From Tolypeutes matacus (lineage: Eukaryota; Chordata; Mammalia; Cingulata; Chlamyphoridae), in assembly GCA_026826555.1 (NCBI GenBank), contig JAKSZT010053836.1:7741356-7805355 (forward strand): a stretch of 64,000 nucleotides of DNA, given 5' to 3'. The notes under the pieces were generated by a model. The model was given only the letters and a program-made list of their open reading frames with translations, was not told where the DNA came from and ran no database searches. The position numbers were made by a program, and so were the translations under genes. Positions 22,366-33,838 of the stretch are shown one piece after another; position 1 is the stretch's first letter, and each line of letters starts with the position of its first letter.

Positions 22366-24700
22366 TAGAAAGGCAGTGATGAGCTCCAGATTGTAGTATT
22401 TACCACTACACTAACAAGGGCTTTTTCCTCTTCTGAGGAAGCATTTCCCTGAAAAAGTTTGCATCTCAATACTGGTCCTTCACCACAAGTAGTTTAAGAA
22501 TCACCGGTTTAGGACATTTTGAACATAAACATGTAAAATTTTAACCATGTTAATGTCATCAGTATGATTTTCCAGTAACACCACTTGGTTGCCCAGAATA
22601 GATGATTTCTCTTTCCTGCACTGATAAACTGCTCAGTGTTCCTGGACCTGTTACCCCTGAATTTGTGAGCACCTGGCTGTAAGAGTTCTGCCCCCAAGAA
22701 CTTTTCTAGCATAATCAAAGGGAATTTTCCAGAGGTGCATGATGAATGTTGAATGACTTTTACCTTTGAGGTAAAAGTGTTTTCTTAATTTTAAATCATA
22801 TTTCTCAGTGAAAAAAAGAAATATGTGCAGATATCAATGAATCTTCCAGAAAATTTGATCACAGTACTTACATGGTGTAATTTATACTACATTGATCGAG
22901 ATGTGTCTTTTACCCTATTTTGGTGGTGTATGTCATGGAATAATATTAGGCTATAAGATTCTCTCAGGGCTCTTCTGTGAAAACAATATAGACATATAAT
23001 TTGGAACTTGGAAGAGACATCCTGGACATTTTATGTACCCAGGAATCAGAATTGGCTTATTCATGAGTTCTAAAGGAAGTCATGCATTTAAGGAGTTGGT
23101 AATTGCAACTGGTAATAAAATGCTGCCGCTGGCAGGAAATGTTATTTTATGAAAGAGTTAAAAGGAATCTTCCCCCCAAACCCTTGAATGATAATATTTT
23201 TAAGATTTCAATTGCATGGTCATTTCCTAATTTTCAAAGCTGTGTCCTGGCATGAAAACATCTGCTTGCAGTGACACCTTAATTGAAGGTGATAGAGTTG
23301 ATTTTCTGTTGGTTGGTGACAAGCATGAATCCTTCATGGAAAAATCCGAGCTGTGTGGCTAGCCCAGCCCCCAGAGACCAGCCGGGACAGCGCAAGACTG
23401 CTCTTTAATCTGCAGCTAAAGAAACGAACAGAATGACTCAGAGACCAGGGAAAAACAGTCTTTAGGGATATCTTCTTTCAGACCCCTAAACAAGGGGAAG
23501 ATTAATGACTGGCGAAGCCACAGTACATTTTATGATTCTCTTAAGGCAGGATACAAAAGGGCATTGACACATTAGGTGGGGGGGATGATGAAAGGGGACG
23601 GCTATATGACTGCGTTCAAAACCATTCATCGGAAAAGAAAGTCTCTCTCAATAAAATGATACCGTGTCTAAAAATTCTTGGTTGGCATCTATATCTGTTA
23701 TATGCTGGAGTGTGAACTAAATATGACTCCATAGTAATCAGAAAATATAATGTATGCACATGAAATATGTGAATATTACATACATATGTTTCATAAAACA
23801 AGATGGCTATAAACTCTGAAATGAATCAAGGCTTAAATTTCACAAAAGGACTCACTCTTCTCTTTGATGGTTTGCAGAGTCTGGCAGCTTTGAAAATACC
23901 ACAGGTACCCCAGATTTCTAATAAAATGTGGAATATTTATTTTGTAATTGAGATAGGAGGATGTCAAAATTATTCTAAAAAATTATATATAAACAGATTA
24001 TGAAACAGATCAAAGCCAAGCAACATTGAGTGATTTATTTTGAAAGCTGGCATTATATAACTTGAGTATGGTCTTAAATGAACTGACAGAGAATGGTCTT
24101 TCTCTTCAGAAATTCTGTGAAGTAGAAGTAAATTTTATTTCTGGGGAGAAGAATGGCCAGGTGTTCATGGTTATTTAGTGCTTGTCAAAACCAGGAGAGT
24201 AGATTAGAATGGAAAGAAAGAAAGAAAGAAAAAGATTTATTGTGGATGTAAGATGTGGTTGCAGGTCAGAACTTACTCTTGAGATTCCTTTTATAAAGCC
24301 CATAGGGTATAAATGTGTAAGATACTATATATAATTCTATATTAAATAGTAAAAAGTAATTGTAAGATTCTACACTCAAGCTTTGCTTTATCCAAAATGT
24401 ATTTCCATTCTTAAGCCTGACCACAAGAATCAAGAGACTTATGCAGATATGCTTTGGCTCAAAAATGAGAACATATTTTTTTTTTCCTAACTTGGCTAAA
24501 ACATTCAGATGTTTTTAAATTGTAGAATAGATATCAAATCACAGATTAGGAGGAACTAATCCAAGATTTCTCCAGGGAAAAAAATCAATCTTACATTTAA
24601 AACCCATAAAATATTAAAAAGGAAGAACATGTTTTTCTAAATTCAATTAAGTAATAATAGGAAAGGTTGAAGTCGTCAGGAATTTTGAGATAACAAATGA
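22366..24700. other. Repeat-poor intergenic sequence
   Basis: No supported gene or clear transposon. Contains a short (GAAA)n run at 24212-24232. 23340-23560 is slightly GC-richer than its surroundings. Confidence 0.4.
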
Positions 24701-25533
24701 TAGGAGGTAAAGCCTTCTTCCCTCCCTAACCTCTAGGCATAGTCATTTTAAATAAGAGGCTTTTCATTCAACCTCAGAAGGGAAAACATCTATCACCTCT
24801 GTCTCTGGGACCAGCCTTAAACCCTTCCTCAAGTTTAAAGAAAACTAAAGATGGAGAATGATATTGAAGACAATTTGTACATTATCTTTGGAAAGTGACT
24901 ATAGAATGGTTTTAAATATTCCAAATCCTCAGAGCCTACTTAAAAACCGACGCTAACACCTTCTCCAAGCTGTTTACAAGTGACTATATTGCAGCAATGC
25001 TCAATATGAAAGTTATTTTATGTGCCTAGCACAGAGTAGGTGCATAATAAATATTTGTTGGACAAATGAATGAACAAATCAATGTTAAATAACACAAAAC
25101 AACAAGATCTTCTGTGATATTCTGGCAGAATTAAAGTCTAAATTTGACCAATTCCAGGGTAGTCTGTTCTATTGTATTTGTAATTTGCCTAATATCTGTA
25201 ATCATACATATATTTAATTTATATTAAATTATATATATCACTAATGTAGTTTAATAAGATTTCATTATTTATAGGTAAATATATTTGCTTAATCTGACAA
25301 TTTAGTAAATGTCCTACATGTCTCTCGTTAACATTACAGCCATTGTCAGGAATCAATTATGCCCTTTGAATGAATGCCCTAGGAGTTCAGGAGTAATTAG
25401 AGGATCTCTTTCTTTATTGCTCTAAAAGAAAAAAAAAAAAAGTTAGTACTCTTTATTTTATACATTGTAAAATGCCTCTATTTATCCCAGGCCTTTCTAC
25501 ATCATGTCTCTTCTTTTCTACCTCTTTGTCTTT
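24701..25533. other. Intergenic; L2/MIR-like tail
   Basis: 25023-25075 (CCTAGCACAGAGTAGGTGCA, ATAAATATTTGTTGG) is an old L2-like tail. The rest is unassigned AT-rich DNA. Confidence 0.5.
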
Positions 25534-25546
25534 AAAATCTTCATAT

Positions 25547-25752
25547 ATGGGAAGCGGCTGTGGCTCAATCAGTAGGGCTCCCGTTTACCATATGGGAAGC
25601 CCCGGGTTCGGTTCCCGGGGCCTCCTGGTGAAGGCAAGCCCGCCCGCACGGCGTGGTTGGCTGACCCAGTGAGCACAAGCAGCAAGGGGGAGATAAATGA
25701 ATAAATAAATAAATAAAATCTTTAAAAATAAATAAATAAAATAAAATAAAAT
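25547..25752 (+). mobile_element. Young DAS SINE with TSD
   Basis: Begins GGGAAGCGGCTGTGGCTCAA, B box GGTTCGGTTCC, CpG-rich body (GCCCGCCCGCACGGCGTGG), AAATA-rich tail. Exact 13-bp TSD AAAATCTTCATAT at 25534-25546 and 25753-25765. Nearly identical to the copies at 33073-33260 and 62540-62740, and CpGs are retained, so it is young. Confidence 0.93.
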
Positions 25753-25765
25753 AAAATCTTCATAT

Positions 25766-26136
25766 TTGCTATACTCTGAACTCCCAGGATACTACAATGA
25801 AAATGAGGGTGGGGAGAAGGAGGGTATACCTGTTTCTTTTAGCTTATTGATGGGAAAATGTACTTTATATTTTTTATGTAGAGGTCACATGAGCCAGTCA
25901 ATGCATTAGTAGGTGAACTAGCTGTTACTGCCAAATGATTCAGTTGAGATAGGAACATTGTTTGAATGGATATGGGTTGACAATGCCATGAAAAGGTATT
26001 GGTATCACTTAATAGAACAAACTGTCAGGAAAATGTAAGATGGCATGGTATGAGTTGGCAAGCATCAGAATATTTTCATGTTCACAATTATCTCCCCTTC
26101 CTAATCTGGACCATTGCCTCTCAGATTCCTCTGTTA
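25766..26136. other. Intergenic, nothing recognised
   Basis: No supported feature. Confidence 0.45.
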
Positions 26137-26150
26137 AAATGCAAATGCCC

Positions 26151-26545
26151 AAATAAAAAAAATAAAATGGGAAGCAGATGTGGCTCAAGCAGATGGGCAC
26201 CCATCTACCACTGGGAGGTCCTGGTTTCGGTTCCCAGTGCCTCCTAAAGAAGACGAGCAAGACAGCGAGCTGGCATGGCAAGCTAACTCAAGATGACACA
26301 GTGAGATGACACAACCAAAAGAGAAGAAGGAAACACAATGAGAGAAACAACAAGCAGGGAGTGGAGGTGGCTCAAGCCATTAGGTGCTCTCCTCCCACAT
26401 GGGAGTCTCCAGGTTCTGTTCCCAAAGCCTCCTAAAAAGAAGACAGACGAGCAGACACAGAGAGCAGACAGGGAGCCCAAACAAAAAGGGGGTGGGTGGG
26501 GGGAGGGGGAGAAATAAATAAGTAAATCTAAAAAAAATAAAAAAT
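26151..26545 (+). mobile_element. Two-unit DAS SINE with TSD
   Basis: Unit 1 from GGGAAGCAGATGTGGCTCAA (B box GGTTTCGGTTCC), unit 2 from GGGAGTGGAGGTGGCTCAAG near 26357, then a G-rich stretch and A-tail. TSD AAATGCAAATGCCC (26137-26150) and AAATGCAAAGGCCC (26546-26559), one mismatch. Confidence 0.88.
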
Positions 26546-26559
26546 AAATGCAAAGGCCC

Positions 26560-27600
26560 TTAGAGGAGTGGCATATTAAACTAGTATCAGGTGTTGATGT
26601 TGGATTGAATTTTCAGATATTCAAACATTTTGACCTACAAAAACAGTTTTCTATGGCTCAATCTAATACCTTCCTGGGGATAGTTCATCAGAGTGCCTTC
26701 TTATTGAACTGAGGAAACAGAGGACAGTGAAATACCTGCATATGAAGTATTGCCTAGAGGCAGCCATGTTATCAGGACATGATAACACCTTCCTCATTCT
26801 AGGCATAGTTCTGCTATTGCTTCCAAAAACATTGGCTGTTCTGGTGGCCATTTTATACTCACATAAAGCTTATATTGAACTCATATAAGGCTCATCATAG
26901 ACTGAAATCTGCAACACATTTTCATTTATGTTCATTCCCAGTCATGTTTTCTATGACTGGTCCTTTAAAGTTGGTTTTTAGCATCCATCTATTCATTCTC
27001 TGTAAAAATTTATTTAAATTCAGCCTAGCTATCCAGCCTATCCCAAATAGGTAATGGTTAAAATCACGGACTTTGAAGTCAGGCAGACCTGGCCCAACTT
27101 TACATGGCAATAATACTTCTTAGTGTTTTTAGATGAGTTACTGAGGGTTAGATGAGTGATTGTGCCAATCAATTTTTGTTCTAATCATTTTTTGGATGTA
27201 GTTTCTGTCCTCAAATGCATTTAATGTCTTTTCCCATCTTCTTGTCTACTGCAAATGCTGTAGGCTATCTCATCTATTTTCATTCAATTCAATGATACTT
27301 AAAATATTGGTCAAGACAGGGTCCCAGATACTTAGCTGTTACATACCACTAGAAATCTCTCTTTCAGGTGACATTCATTTTTTTTTTCCAAAAGCCATTC
27401 CATCAAATTTTCCTTATGATCTGTCCACATTCCACCATCCTGTTCTTAGAAATATCAATATGGGAATTTTTTGACAATACTATATTTGACAAATCTTTTA
27501 TCAAATAGCTTGCTTAAGTGCAGCTAAACCAGGACTACTTGACATTTGTCACTTACCAGTCTAGTGAGCTTATCAGAGAAGGAATTGTATTACAGGAATT
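26560..27600. other. Intergenic; MIR fragment
   Basis: 27050-27112 is a short plus-strand MIR piece (AATCACGGACTTTGAAGTCA). The rest is unassigned. Confidence 0.5.
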
Positions 27601-27775
27601 GTTTACAGGAAGTTCTGTGGGCAGGAACTTTACGTCTTACATCTGGTACACAGTAGAAGTTCATTAATTTTGGCTGAATTCCAAATTCTATGAAAGCAGA
27701 GAGTGGGATTATTTGTTTACTGCTAAATCTCCAATGCCTTGCACATAGTAGAATGCTTGATAAATGCATTCTTGC
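27600..27775 (+). repeat. L2 3' end fragments
   Basis: GGCAGGAACTTTACGTCTTA, CACAGTAGAAGTTCATTAAT and CAATGCCTTGCACATAGTAG, GATAAATGCATTC are L2-like tails. Confidence 0.6.
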
Positions 27776-28505
27776 TTTTATTATCATACAACCATCTTAC
27801 TAGGAACTTATTCTAGACTCTTGCCTAGGTTTATTGTCTGTAAGCTGAATCTGCCTTCAATTTCTTTTGAAAATTGCAATAATATTTACCCAACTTGTGT
27901 CTTCTGGAATTATTCCAGAAGTAGTTGTCCATTATTCCTCCAAGCTCTTCAAGATAACTCTGATGAAGGGAATCAGACATTAAACAAAATAAGTAAAATA
28001 TATAGTATGGCAAATGAGACACATTATAGAGAAAAATAAAGCTGGAAAATGACCTAGGTAAGTGCTGGGGTATTAGATGGAATGAATGACGTACTATGTT
28101 TATCGGCGATCAGTAGTGGCTTCATCCAGAAGATTTATGGACTCAGATCAAAACAAAATAGTTTAAACTAAGGATGTGGAAATTTAGAAGCAGTTGGCAA
28201 CCGTCTATTTTCCATGTGGAATGAGGAGGACAACAAAAGCTTGTTAGAAGAAAGAAGAATGAAGAAGACATAAAGAAGCATGAAAGAAGGGTGCAGGGAG
28301 AGTGAGAGAGAGAGACTTCCCTAGTTTTGCATAGTATTCCAAGTGTACCTCTAATAAAGCCTAAATTGGCATAAGTCTATTTCTGTTGTTTCTAATCAAA
28401 AGTCCTAACTCATTCAAATATCAAGTAGGACGACCTGTGAATTCTAGGCTTGGTCAATGTGGGAGACATTGGTTACCTTAGAAAACTAAAACTTGGTAAT
28501 TCTGA
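27776..28505. other. Intergenic, nothing firmly recognised
   Basis: 27960-28060 may be part of an ancient repeat (AGAGAAAAATAAAGCTGG). No gene. Confidence 0.4.
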
Positions 28506-28990
28506 TGCTGTATTAGTCAGGTTTTTCCAGAGAGAGACAATACGAATTGGCTAATGCAACTGTGGGTATAGGAAAGTCTGAATTCTAGGGCGGGCAGGCA
28601 GGCAGGCCGCAAGCTGGAAACTTTGAAAAAGGTGATTCTGGATTCCGAAATCTGGCACATCTGAACTCTTTAGGGCAATCTGCAAGCTGGAAACTCCCAC
28701 AAAGATGAAGTATTCTCCAGGAGAAAATGGCTGTTTGAAGAAAAAACAGAAATTCTTTCTGACCTCTGAAATCCTCAGTTCTCACTGAGGATGGTTAGAG
28801 GAGAAGACCCCCCTCATTGCTGAGGGCAGTCTGTAGTCTCCTTTGTTGACTGTAGACGTCATCAATCATAGATGTAATCAACTGATTAATGATGTAAATC
28901 CATCTATAAAATTTCCTCACTTAACAATCAGGCCAGTGCTTGCTTGGCCAAACAGAGTGAGTTTAGGATTTTATAATAGAACACAAGAGT
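28506..28990 (+). repeat. LTR-like interspersed repeat
   Basis: Begins TGTATTAGTCAGGTTTTTCC, a start shared by several mammalian LTR-type repeats. The body has a GGCAGGCAGGCAGG tract and a pair of similar GCAAGCTGGAAACT segments (28609 and 28682). Family not identified. Confidence 0.5.
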
Positions 28991-30099
28991 AGTAACTTCC
29001 TTCTAGCAGCAACAGCTTTCTAACCTGCAAAATCTCCCCAAAGATTTAATGAGGGCCTTGTGATACAATTGGAATGGGGAAGAGTGAAAATAAAGGAAGA
29101 AATTGTTGTTGTGTATTTGATGAGTGAACAGAGACACATTCAAATGGGGTCCCTAATTGATGATTCTGAGCAGCTAAAACTTTCATCATTAGGATCCTAT
29201 ATTTTAATGTCCAAGGGGATGTTGAGGAGAAAGAGTAGCTGGAAGGAAATGTGGGAAAACAATGACAACAAACTATATCTGTCTCATAATATCCAATATC
29301 ATTTAATGAACCTGGAGAGAAAGTAAAATGAAGAATTTTCCTCCACTCTATTTTATTCCAGAATCAGAACAATGAGCAGTGTTGGGGAAGGAAATACTTC
29401 CAGATGAAGATCTCAAATTAAAAGGTTTAATTTTATGAATTCCAATACTGTCTTTTGATACCTAAGCAATGTATTACTAAGGATTGCAATCTACAGAGGG
29501 AGTTTGTATTAAAAATCTTAGAATTATTAAGAATTACAATGGGGGTTGAAGTGTTTGTATGGGTGCTTCAAGGGCCTCAGAATGAGCCCAAGTGATATAC
29601 CATTGTCTTGGCCTAAAAGTTGCTGTGGGAATTTGAAGACCTCATATTTCTTTTTGTGCCTACTATGTGACGGCATTTGAGATACAGCAGTAAACAAGTT
29701 AAATAGATTTCCTGCTCTAATAGAGCTTACACTCAAGTGTAGGTTAATTCTGAACTACTGTTCAGAACTAAATTCTGAACTACTAAGAGCACGATAAATT
29801 GGATGACGCAGCGAGCTACCGGAGCTATGGTTCTTCGCAAGAAGCAGCAGCAAAAGTCAGTATTTTAAGTTTTCTATTCTTGGACGCTGGTTGCCCTTAG
29901 TTGCACGGGAATGGGGTGAAAAGAGGAAAAGGGGTAAAGAAGTTGAAGAGATATCCCGCCAAAAGTAATGAACTTGGTGTTCTGGTTTGGTAGTTTAAAA
30001 CTGCAATTCCAAATTATCCTTGTGACACCTAACTAACCCCACTTAAGAAGCGGCGACTATTATAGGAGAACAATTACTCTATCAGAGGTCAGAGGAAGC
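28991..30099. other. TRUB1 upstream flank
   Basis: No gene seen. 29650-29735 is an ancient repeat scrap (CTACTATGTGACGGCATTTG; CTAATAGAGCTTACACTCAA). At 29746-29784 AATTCTGAACTACT occurs twice, 25 bases apart, with a GTTCAGAACT inverted copy between. From about 29800 the sequence becomes GC-richer towards the promoter. Confidence 0.5.
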
Positions 30100-30136
30100 C
30101 AAGACAAGCCCCTCGGCCTACAGGAGATGGCCATGT

Positions 30137-30161
30137 ACTACACTGCCCACAATCCCCTGCG
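30137..30161 (+). promoter_or_regulatory. ZNF143/STAF-type motif in TRUB1 promoter
   Basis: The sequence begins ACTACACTGCCCACAATCCC and ends with CTGCG. It matches the well-known promoter motif ACTAYRnnTCCCAnnATnC followed by a CTGCG-like tail, bound by ZNF143/STAF. The ACTAC head, the CCCA core and the GCG end are kept; the core has G for T before CCCA. It lies about 140 bases before the TRUB1 ATG inside the CpG island, the usual place for this motif in housekeeping promoters. Binding is inferred. Confidence 0.7.
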
Positions 30162-30248
30162 ACTCCTTCCTCGCGCGTCCTGGTCAAGTCGGCTTCAAAG
30201 TATAAGAAAGGGTAGGGCCGGGGTAAGGGAATGTCGGGCGAGTTCTTG

Positions 30249-30259
30249 TTGCGTCATCA
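30249..30259 (+). promoter_or_regulatory. ATF/CRE-like site
   Basis: TTGCGTCATCA contains the CRE-like heptamer TGCGTCA (TGACGCA on the other strand), 44 bases before the TRUB1 start codon in the CpG island. A second TGACGCA occurs near 29803. Short motif, so functional status is uncertain. Confidence 0.35.
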
Positions 30260-30302
30260 GTGTGCGCCTCCTGAATAAGAAACCGCTTTTGGCTACGAAA
30301 GG

Positions 30303-30594
30303 ATGGCACTTGCCGAGGCGGCGCTGCCATTGTCGTCGTCGTCGTCTCTGCAAGCAGATACAGCCCCAGTCCCTGAAACTGCAGAAGCAGCCTCAGCAAT
30401 GGCCGCGACCTCGCCAGCGACGGCTGCAGCCGCGGCGGTTGCGACCGCGGCCAGGACCGGGGCTGAAGCCAGGGTCTATAAGGCCGCTTTGGCTACTAAG
30501 TTGCTGTCCCTGAGTGGCGTGTTTGCCGTGCACAAGCCCAAAGGGCCCACTTCAGCCGAGCTGCTGAATCGGCTGAAGGAGAAGCTGCTGGCAG
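30303..30594 (+). CDS. TRUB1: TRUB1 exon 1 (pseudouridine synthase 1, N-terminus)
   Basis: First coding exon of TRUB1, the mammalian TruB-family enzyme that converts uridine to pseudouridine at position 55 of tRNA T-arms and in T-loop-like mRNA hairpins; human TRUB1 is also reported to promote let-7 maturation. The exon encodes 97 residues plus one base. Residues 1-60 are a low-complexity Ala/Ser/Thr-rich leader that includes five serines in a row. Residues 65-97 are the conserved start of the TruB fold ([18 protein letters not shown], then [12 protein letters not shown]), with the KPKGPTS element typical of TruB motif I. The ATG at 30303 has a strong Kozak context (A at -3, G at +4) and matches the family start. 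The exon ends GCA-G|GTACTG and splices in phase 1 to 33839, restoring the Glu codon of AEAGMP. It sits in a CpG island. The frame reads on into the intron to 30728 but is not coding there. Confidence 0.96.
30333..30347 (+). repeat. (TCG)n trinucleotide run in TRUB1 exon 1
   Basis: Four TCG codons followed by TCT encode five serines at residues 11-15. CpG-containing trinucleotide run inside the coding sequence; a candidate for length variation. Confidence 0.8.
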
Positions 30595-31805
30595 GTACTG
30601 CAGCCCGGGTGGGGACGAGGCTGAGGCGGTCGCTGCGACGGGAAAGTCGCAGAGAGCACACTGGGCTATTTTGCGACGCTCCTGGCTCAAGAGCTAAAAG
30701 GAAGGGAAAGGGAAAAAAAACCCATTGAACTAACCCCGGACGGAAATCTGTGGCATCTCGGGCTTGGAAGTGCTCTGACGTGAACTCCTTTAGCCTAGTT
30801 GGCAGTTGATGCTCTCAAGGGAAAAACAAACAAAACACCACAGTAAACTTCATCCCGTGTGCAAGCAGACCAATTTTCTATAATGTGACTTCTCAGGAGC
30901 CTTTTGTTTGGGGCACGTGAATGAACCCCCATCCCCACCCATGGAAGCACTGACTCTGTGTCCCCAAACTTAGTTTCTTAAAATAATGTTGGAAATGCAG
31001 ACATTATTTACTTAACCAAGATTTAATATAATGTTTTTCACATTTTAGTGGGCATAAGAATTGGAATCTTTTGCAGATTCCTCATCCCTGTAAAAGATTC
31101 TTATTCTGGGGACCTGGGGTATTTTTAGGAAACTACAATTTTAAACATTTGCACCAGGTATAAGTCTGTGGACTACATTTTGAGGGCTACTAAATTTAAC
31201 TTGGTCACTAACAGCATTCTTTTTGTTTGTTTTTTCATATACATTGGGAGAAAATGAGAAAAGCTTAAAGGTCAGACAGACAGATCATCAGCCCAGTAGA
31301 TCATTTCAGACAGTGATGTCAAGAAACCGTAGTTTAATTGAGCACATAATAAACCAGGCCTGTGCTATCCTATAGAGACATGAAAGATAATGTTCTTTCC
31401 CTTAACTCAGCTCATAGCTTAGTAATTTCTTCAGCTTTTGGTGGTAAAATTGCTGTTTCATTTAGTATTCAGTACCCTCCAGAGTTTGACCCTGGCCTGA
31501 TTTTCCATTTAACCAGTAAGGTACTTTCTTCTTATACCTTTTAATATACTCTAGCAAACTTTAAAAAAAATAAAAACAGATTATCCTGATATGAATTTGT
31601 TAATTATAACTTACACTAAATACAGATTTAAATGTTTCTTAGCAAATAAGTACACTCTTGCAAATATTTTACTCCAGTGTTATAATGCCTACTCATTCGT
31701 TGCTTAAATTTTCCTTAGACTTTGTTGCCTGTAAGTTCATATAGGGAAGGTTGAAGGGAGGAATTCCTGCAAGGGCAAGCTTTTTTGTGTCTAAATTTTT
31801 CCTTC

Positions 31806-31919
31806 GGGGGACGGATGTGGCTCAAATGGTTGGGTGTCCGTCTCCCATATGGAGGGACCCGGGTTCGATACCCGGGACCTCCCGGTAAAAAAAAAAAAAA
31901 CAAAAACAAAAAAAAACAA
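31806..31919 (+). mobile_element. DAS SINE (monomer) with TSD
   Basis: GGGGGACGGATGTGGCTCAA head, B box GGTTCGATACC, long A-rich tail. Exact 14-bp TSD TAAATTTTTCCTTC at 31792-31805 and 31920-31933. Intron 1 of TRUB1, sense orientation. Confidence 0.93.
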
Positions 31920-32229
31920 TAAATTTTTCCTTCACAGAATTGGAACTTTCAACCTGATTTATTAGCTAAACTAAGGCCATTTTGATCCTCAAGGTAATGA
32001 TTAACCTTCTTTCTTTCAGAGGGGTTTTTGATAGGGTCAAGAGCCATATCCTGACCTTCTAGTTAATCTTTCTTTAAGACCTGAAATTTCGTTATGACAT
32101 TTAGTTAAAGTCAATAGTCATGGCTTTTATTAACATTCCTTGCTTTCCTTTACATTGATTCATGTCATACTAAAATCTCTTCTCTGTCTGAATCCTTCAG
32201 GGTCTGAAACTTAGGGGAATTTTATAGCT

Positions 32230-32700
32230 AGTGTTGGAGATTGAATCATGTACCCCACAAAATACATGTTCAAGTCTTAACTGGCATTTCTGTGGGTGTG
32301 AACTTATTTGTAAATAGGACTTTTTGAAGATATTATTACTTAAGGTGTGGATTCATTTGTGAATTGAATCTTTGAAGATTCAATTTAGATGAGGCCAAAT
32401 TAAATCAGGGTGTGCCTTAATCCATATGACTGGTGCCCTTATAAGGCAGAGGATATTCAGACCCAATCAGGTAGTAGAAGCCAGAATTTTGAGAATGAAG
32501 CAGATTGCCTTGTGATGGAGGCAGAGATGCAAGCCTAGGAACCCTAGGGATTGCAGCAAGCCAGTGCCAGAATGCTATAGACTCCAAGAGAAAGTATGGC
32601 TTGTAGAGACTTGATTTTGAACTCTGGCTTCCAAAACCATGAGACAATAAATTCCTTTTGGCCATTTTAATCAGGCTTCTCCACTTTTCACTGTTGCTTT
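32230..32700 (+). mobile_element. MaLR-type LTR remnant
   Basis: GTTCAAGTCTTAACTGGCAT, CTGGTGCCCTTATAAGGCAG and TGGCTTCCAAAACCATGAGA-CAATAAATTCC match the MaLR (MLT1-like) layout, including the Inr-like/TATAAGG region and poly-A signal. Confidence 0.65.
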
Positions 32701-33072
32701 GCTTTCCCGTCTTCCTTTCCCTTTCTTTGCTTTCCTTTTTCATTTGCACTATTTTTTCTGTGTCGGTGATGATGTAAGGAAGGTTCGATGGGTTTCAATA
32801 TGGCTTTCCCAGCTCCTCCTTTCTTATTTGAAGTCCAGTTGCTAATATTTTCTGTTTATTTGTTATATGCTGGGGTAGTAATAATAACATTGTTATAGTG
32901 CTTTGTAATTTCCAAATACTTTCAGATACTTTATTTTAATTTTATCTTTACATCAGGAACATGAGATAGGCCAGGCTGGTAAACTTTTTAAAAAAAAAAA
33001 ATCTATGCTTGGGTGGTTAAGAGGCAAGTACTTGATGAATGAAACTGTTGGCTACATCCCACATATCCTTTT

Positions 33073-33260
33073 TTTTTTTTTTTTTTTTTAAAGATTTTAT
33101 TTATTTATTCATTTATCCCCCCCTTGCTGCTTGTGCTCACTGGGCCAGCTAACCATGCCATGCGGGCGGGCTTGCCTTCACCAGGAGGCCCCGGGAACCG
33201 AACCCGGGGCCTCCCATATGGTAAACGGGAGCCCTACTGATTGAGCCACAGCTGCTTCCC
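33073..33260 (-). mobile_element. Young DAS SINE with TSD
   Basis: Minus-strand copy of the GCCCGCCCGCA subfamily (two of its CpGs now mutated). TSD CCCACATATCCTTTT at 33058-33072 and 33261-33275. Confidence 0.93.
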
Positions 33261-33838
33261 CCCACATATCCTTTTATTGACATTATCTTCTTTAAGGAAT
33301 TGAGAGTTTTGATTAGGAGAGGGAGACAATGAATATAGGTAGTTTGGGTACTCAGTGTGCTTAGAAAGTAGTCCTGCCTGAGATGTACTCCCAGCTTTAG
33401 GTATCTGGGGAAACCAGGAAAGAGAAGAGAGATGTAGAAATGGAAATTGAGAACTTTTACAAACTACTTGCCCCTATCAAAATTTAACTTTTTTTCTTCA
33501 TTCTCTTATCTAATAGCACATGAGCACCAGGACTTAACTAGATTTTTGTCACTTAGCCTGTGCATTTACCCACTTTTAAAAATGTTGTTTTTTAGAAAAT
33601 GAATTCCAGTTTTTAGATGACTAATTTGGGGATACTATTCCTTTGTAATTTGTATATTTTTAAATCTGTTTTTTTTTTTTTTTTTCTCTTGCTAATAATG
33701 TTATAATCTTAATATGTTAAGCTTGTGTTATAGTTTTTATTTGTTTTGAATAATTCATTTCCCTCCTTATACTTCTGGAGAGCCTACTTTATTTGTCTTG
33801 CTACTTACTCCCTCCCTTCCCCCCTATTACTCTCATAG

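Larger units (their letters stand above)
30127..30513 (+). other. Upstream/overlapping reading frame in TRUB1 5' region
   Basis: An ATG at 30127 opens a 128-codon frame that overlaps the TRUB1 start in a different frame. Its length reflects the GC-rich, stop-poor CpG island (Arg/Pro/Gln-rich product in the overlap). If transcription starts upstream of 30127 it would act as an overlapping uORF; if it starts downstream, as is plausible, it is not transcribed. I do not regard it as a protein gene. Confidence 0.25.
30100..30720. promoter_or_regulatory. TRUB1: CpG island and TRUB1 promoter region
   Basis: In a window that is otherwise AT-rich and CpG-poor, this stretch has dense CpG dinucleotides (for example CTCGCGCGTCC, the GTCGTCGTCGTCG run, CCGCGGCGGTTGCGACCGCGG). 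It covers the upstream sequence and all of exon 1, as expected for a housekeeping CpG-island promoter. There is no obvious TATA box in the 150 bases before the ATG. The exact transcription start cannot be read from sequence. Confidence 0.85.
30595..33838 (+). other. TRUB1: TRUB1 intron 1
   Basis: GT-AG intron. It contains the tail of the CpG island, a young DAS SINE (31806-31919), a MaLR-like LTR (32230-32700) and a second young DAS SINE (33073-33260). The remaining sequence shows nothing I can assign. Confidence 0.9.

Noticed and set aside
1..29000. Exons of the expected upstream neighbour (FHIP2A/FAM160B1) or another gene
   Set aside because: No spliced or conserved coding pieces recognised on either strand; the only candidate is the unassigned frame at 16071-16583.
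29827..29868. Short frame beginning ATGGTTCTTCGCAAGAAGCA, 13 codons
   Set aside because: Tempting as an upstream first exon or retrocopy start, but it ends at once in TAA and has no splice donor or homologous continuation.
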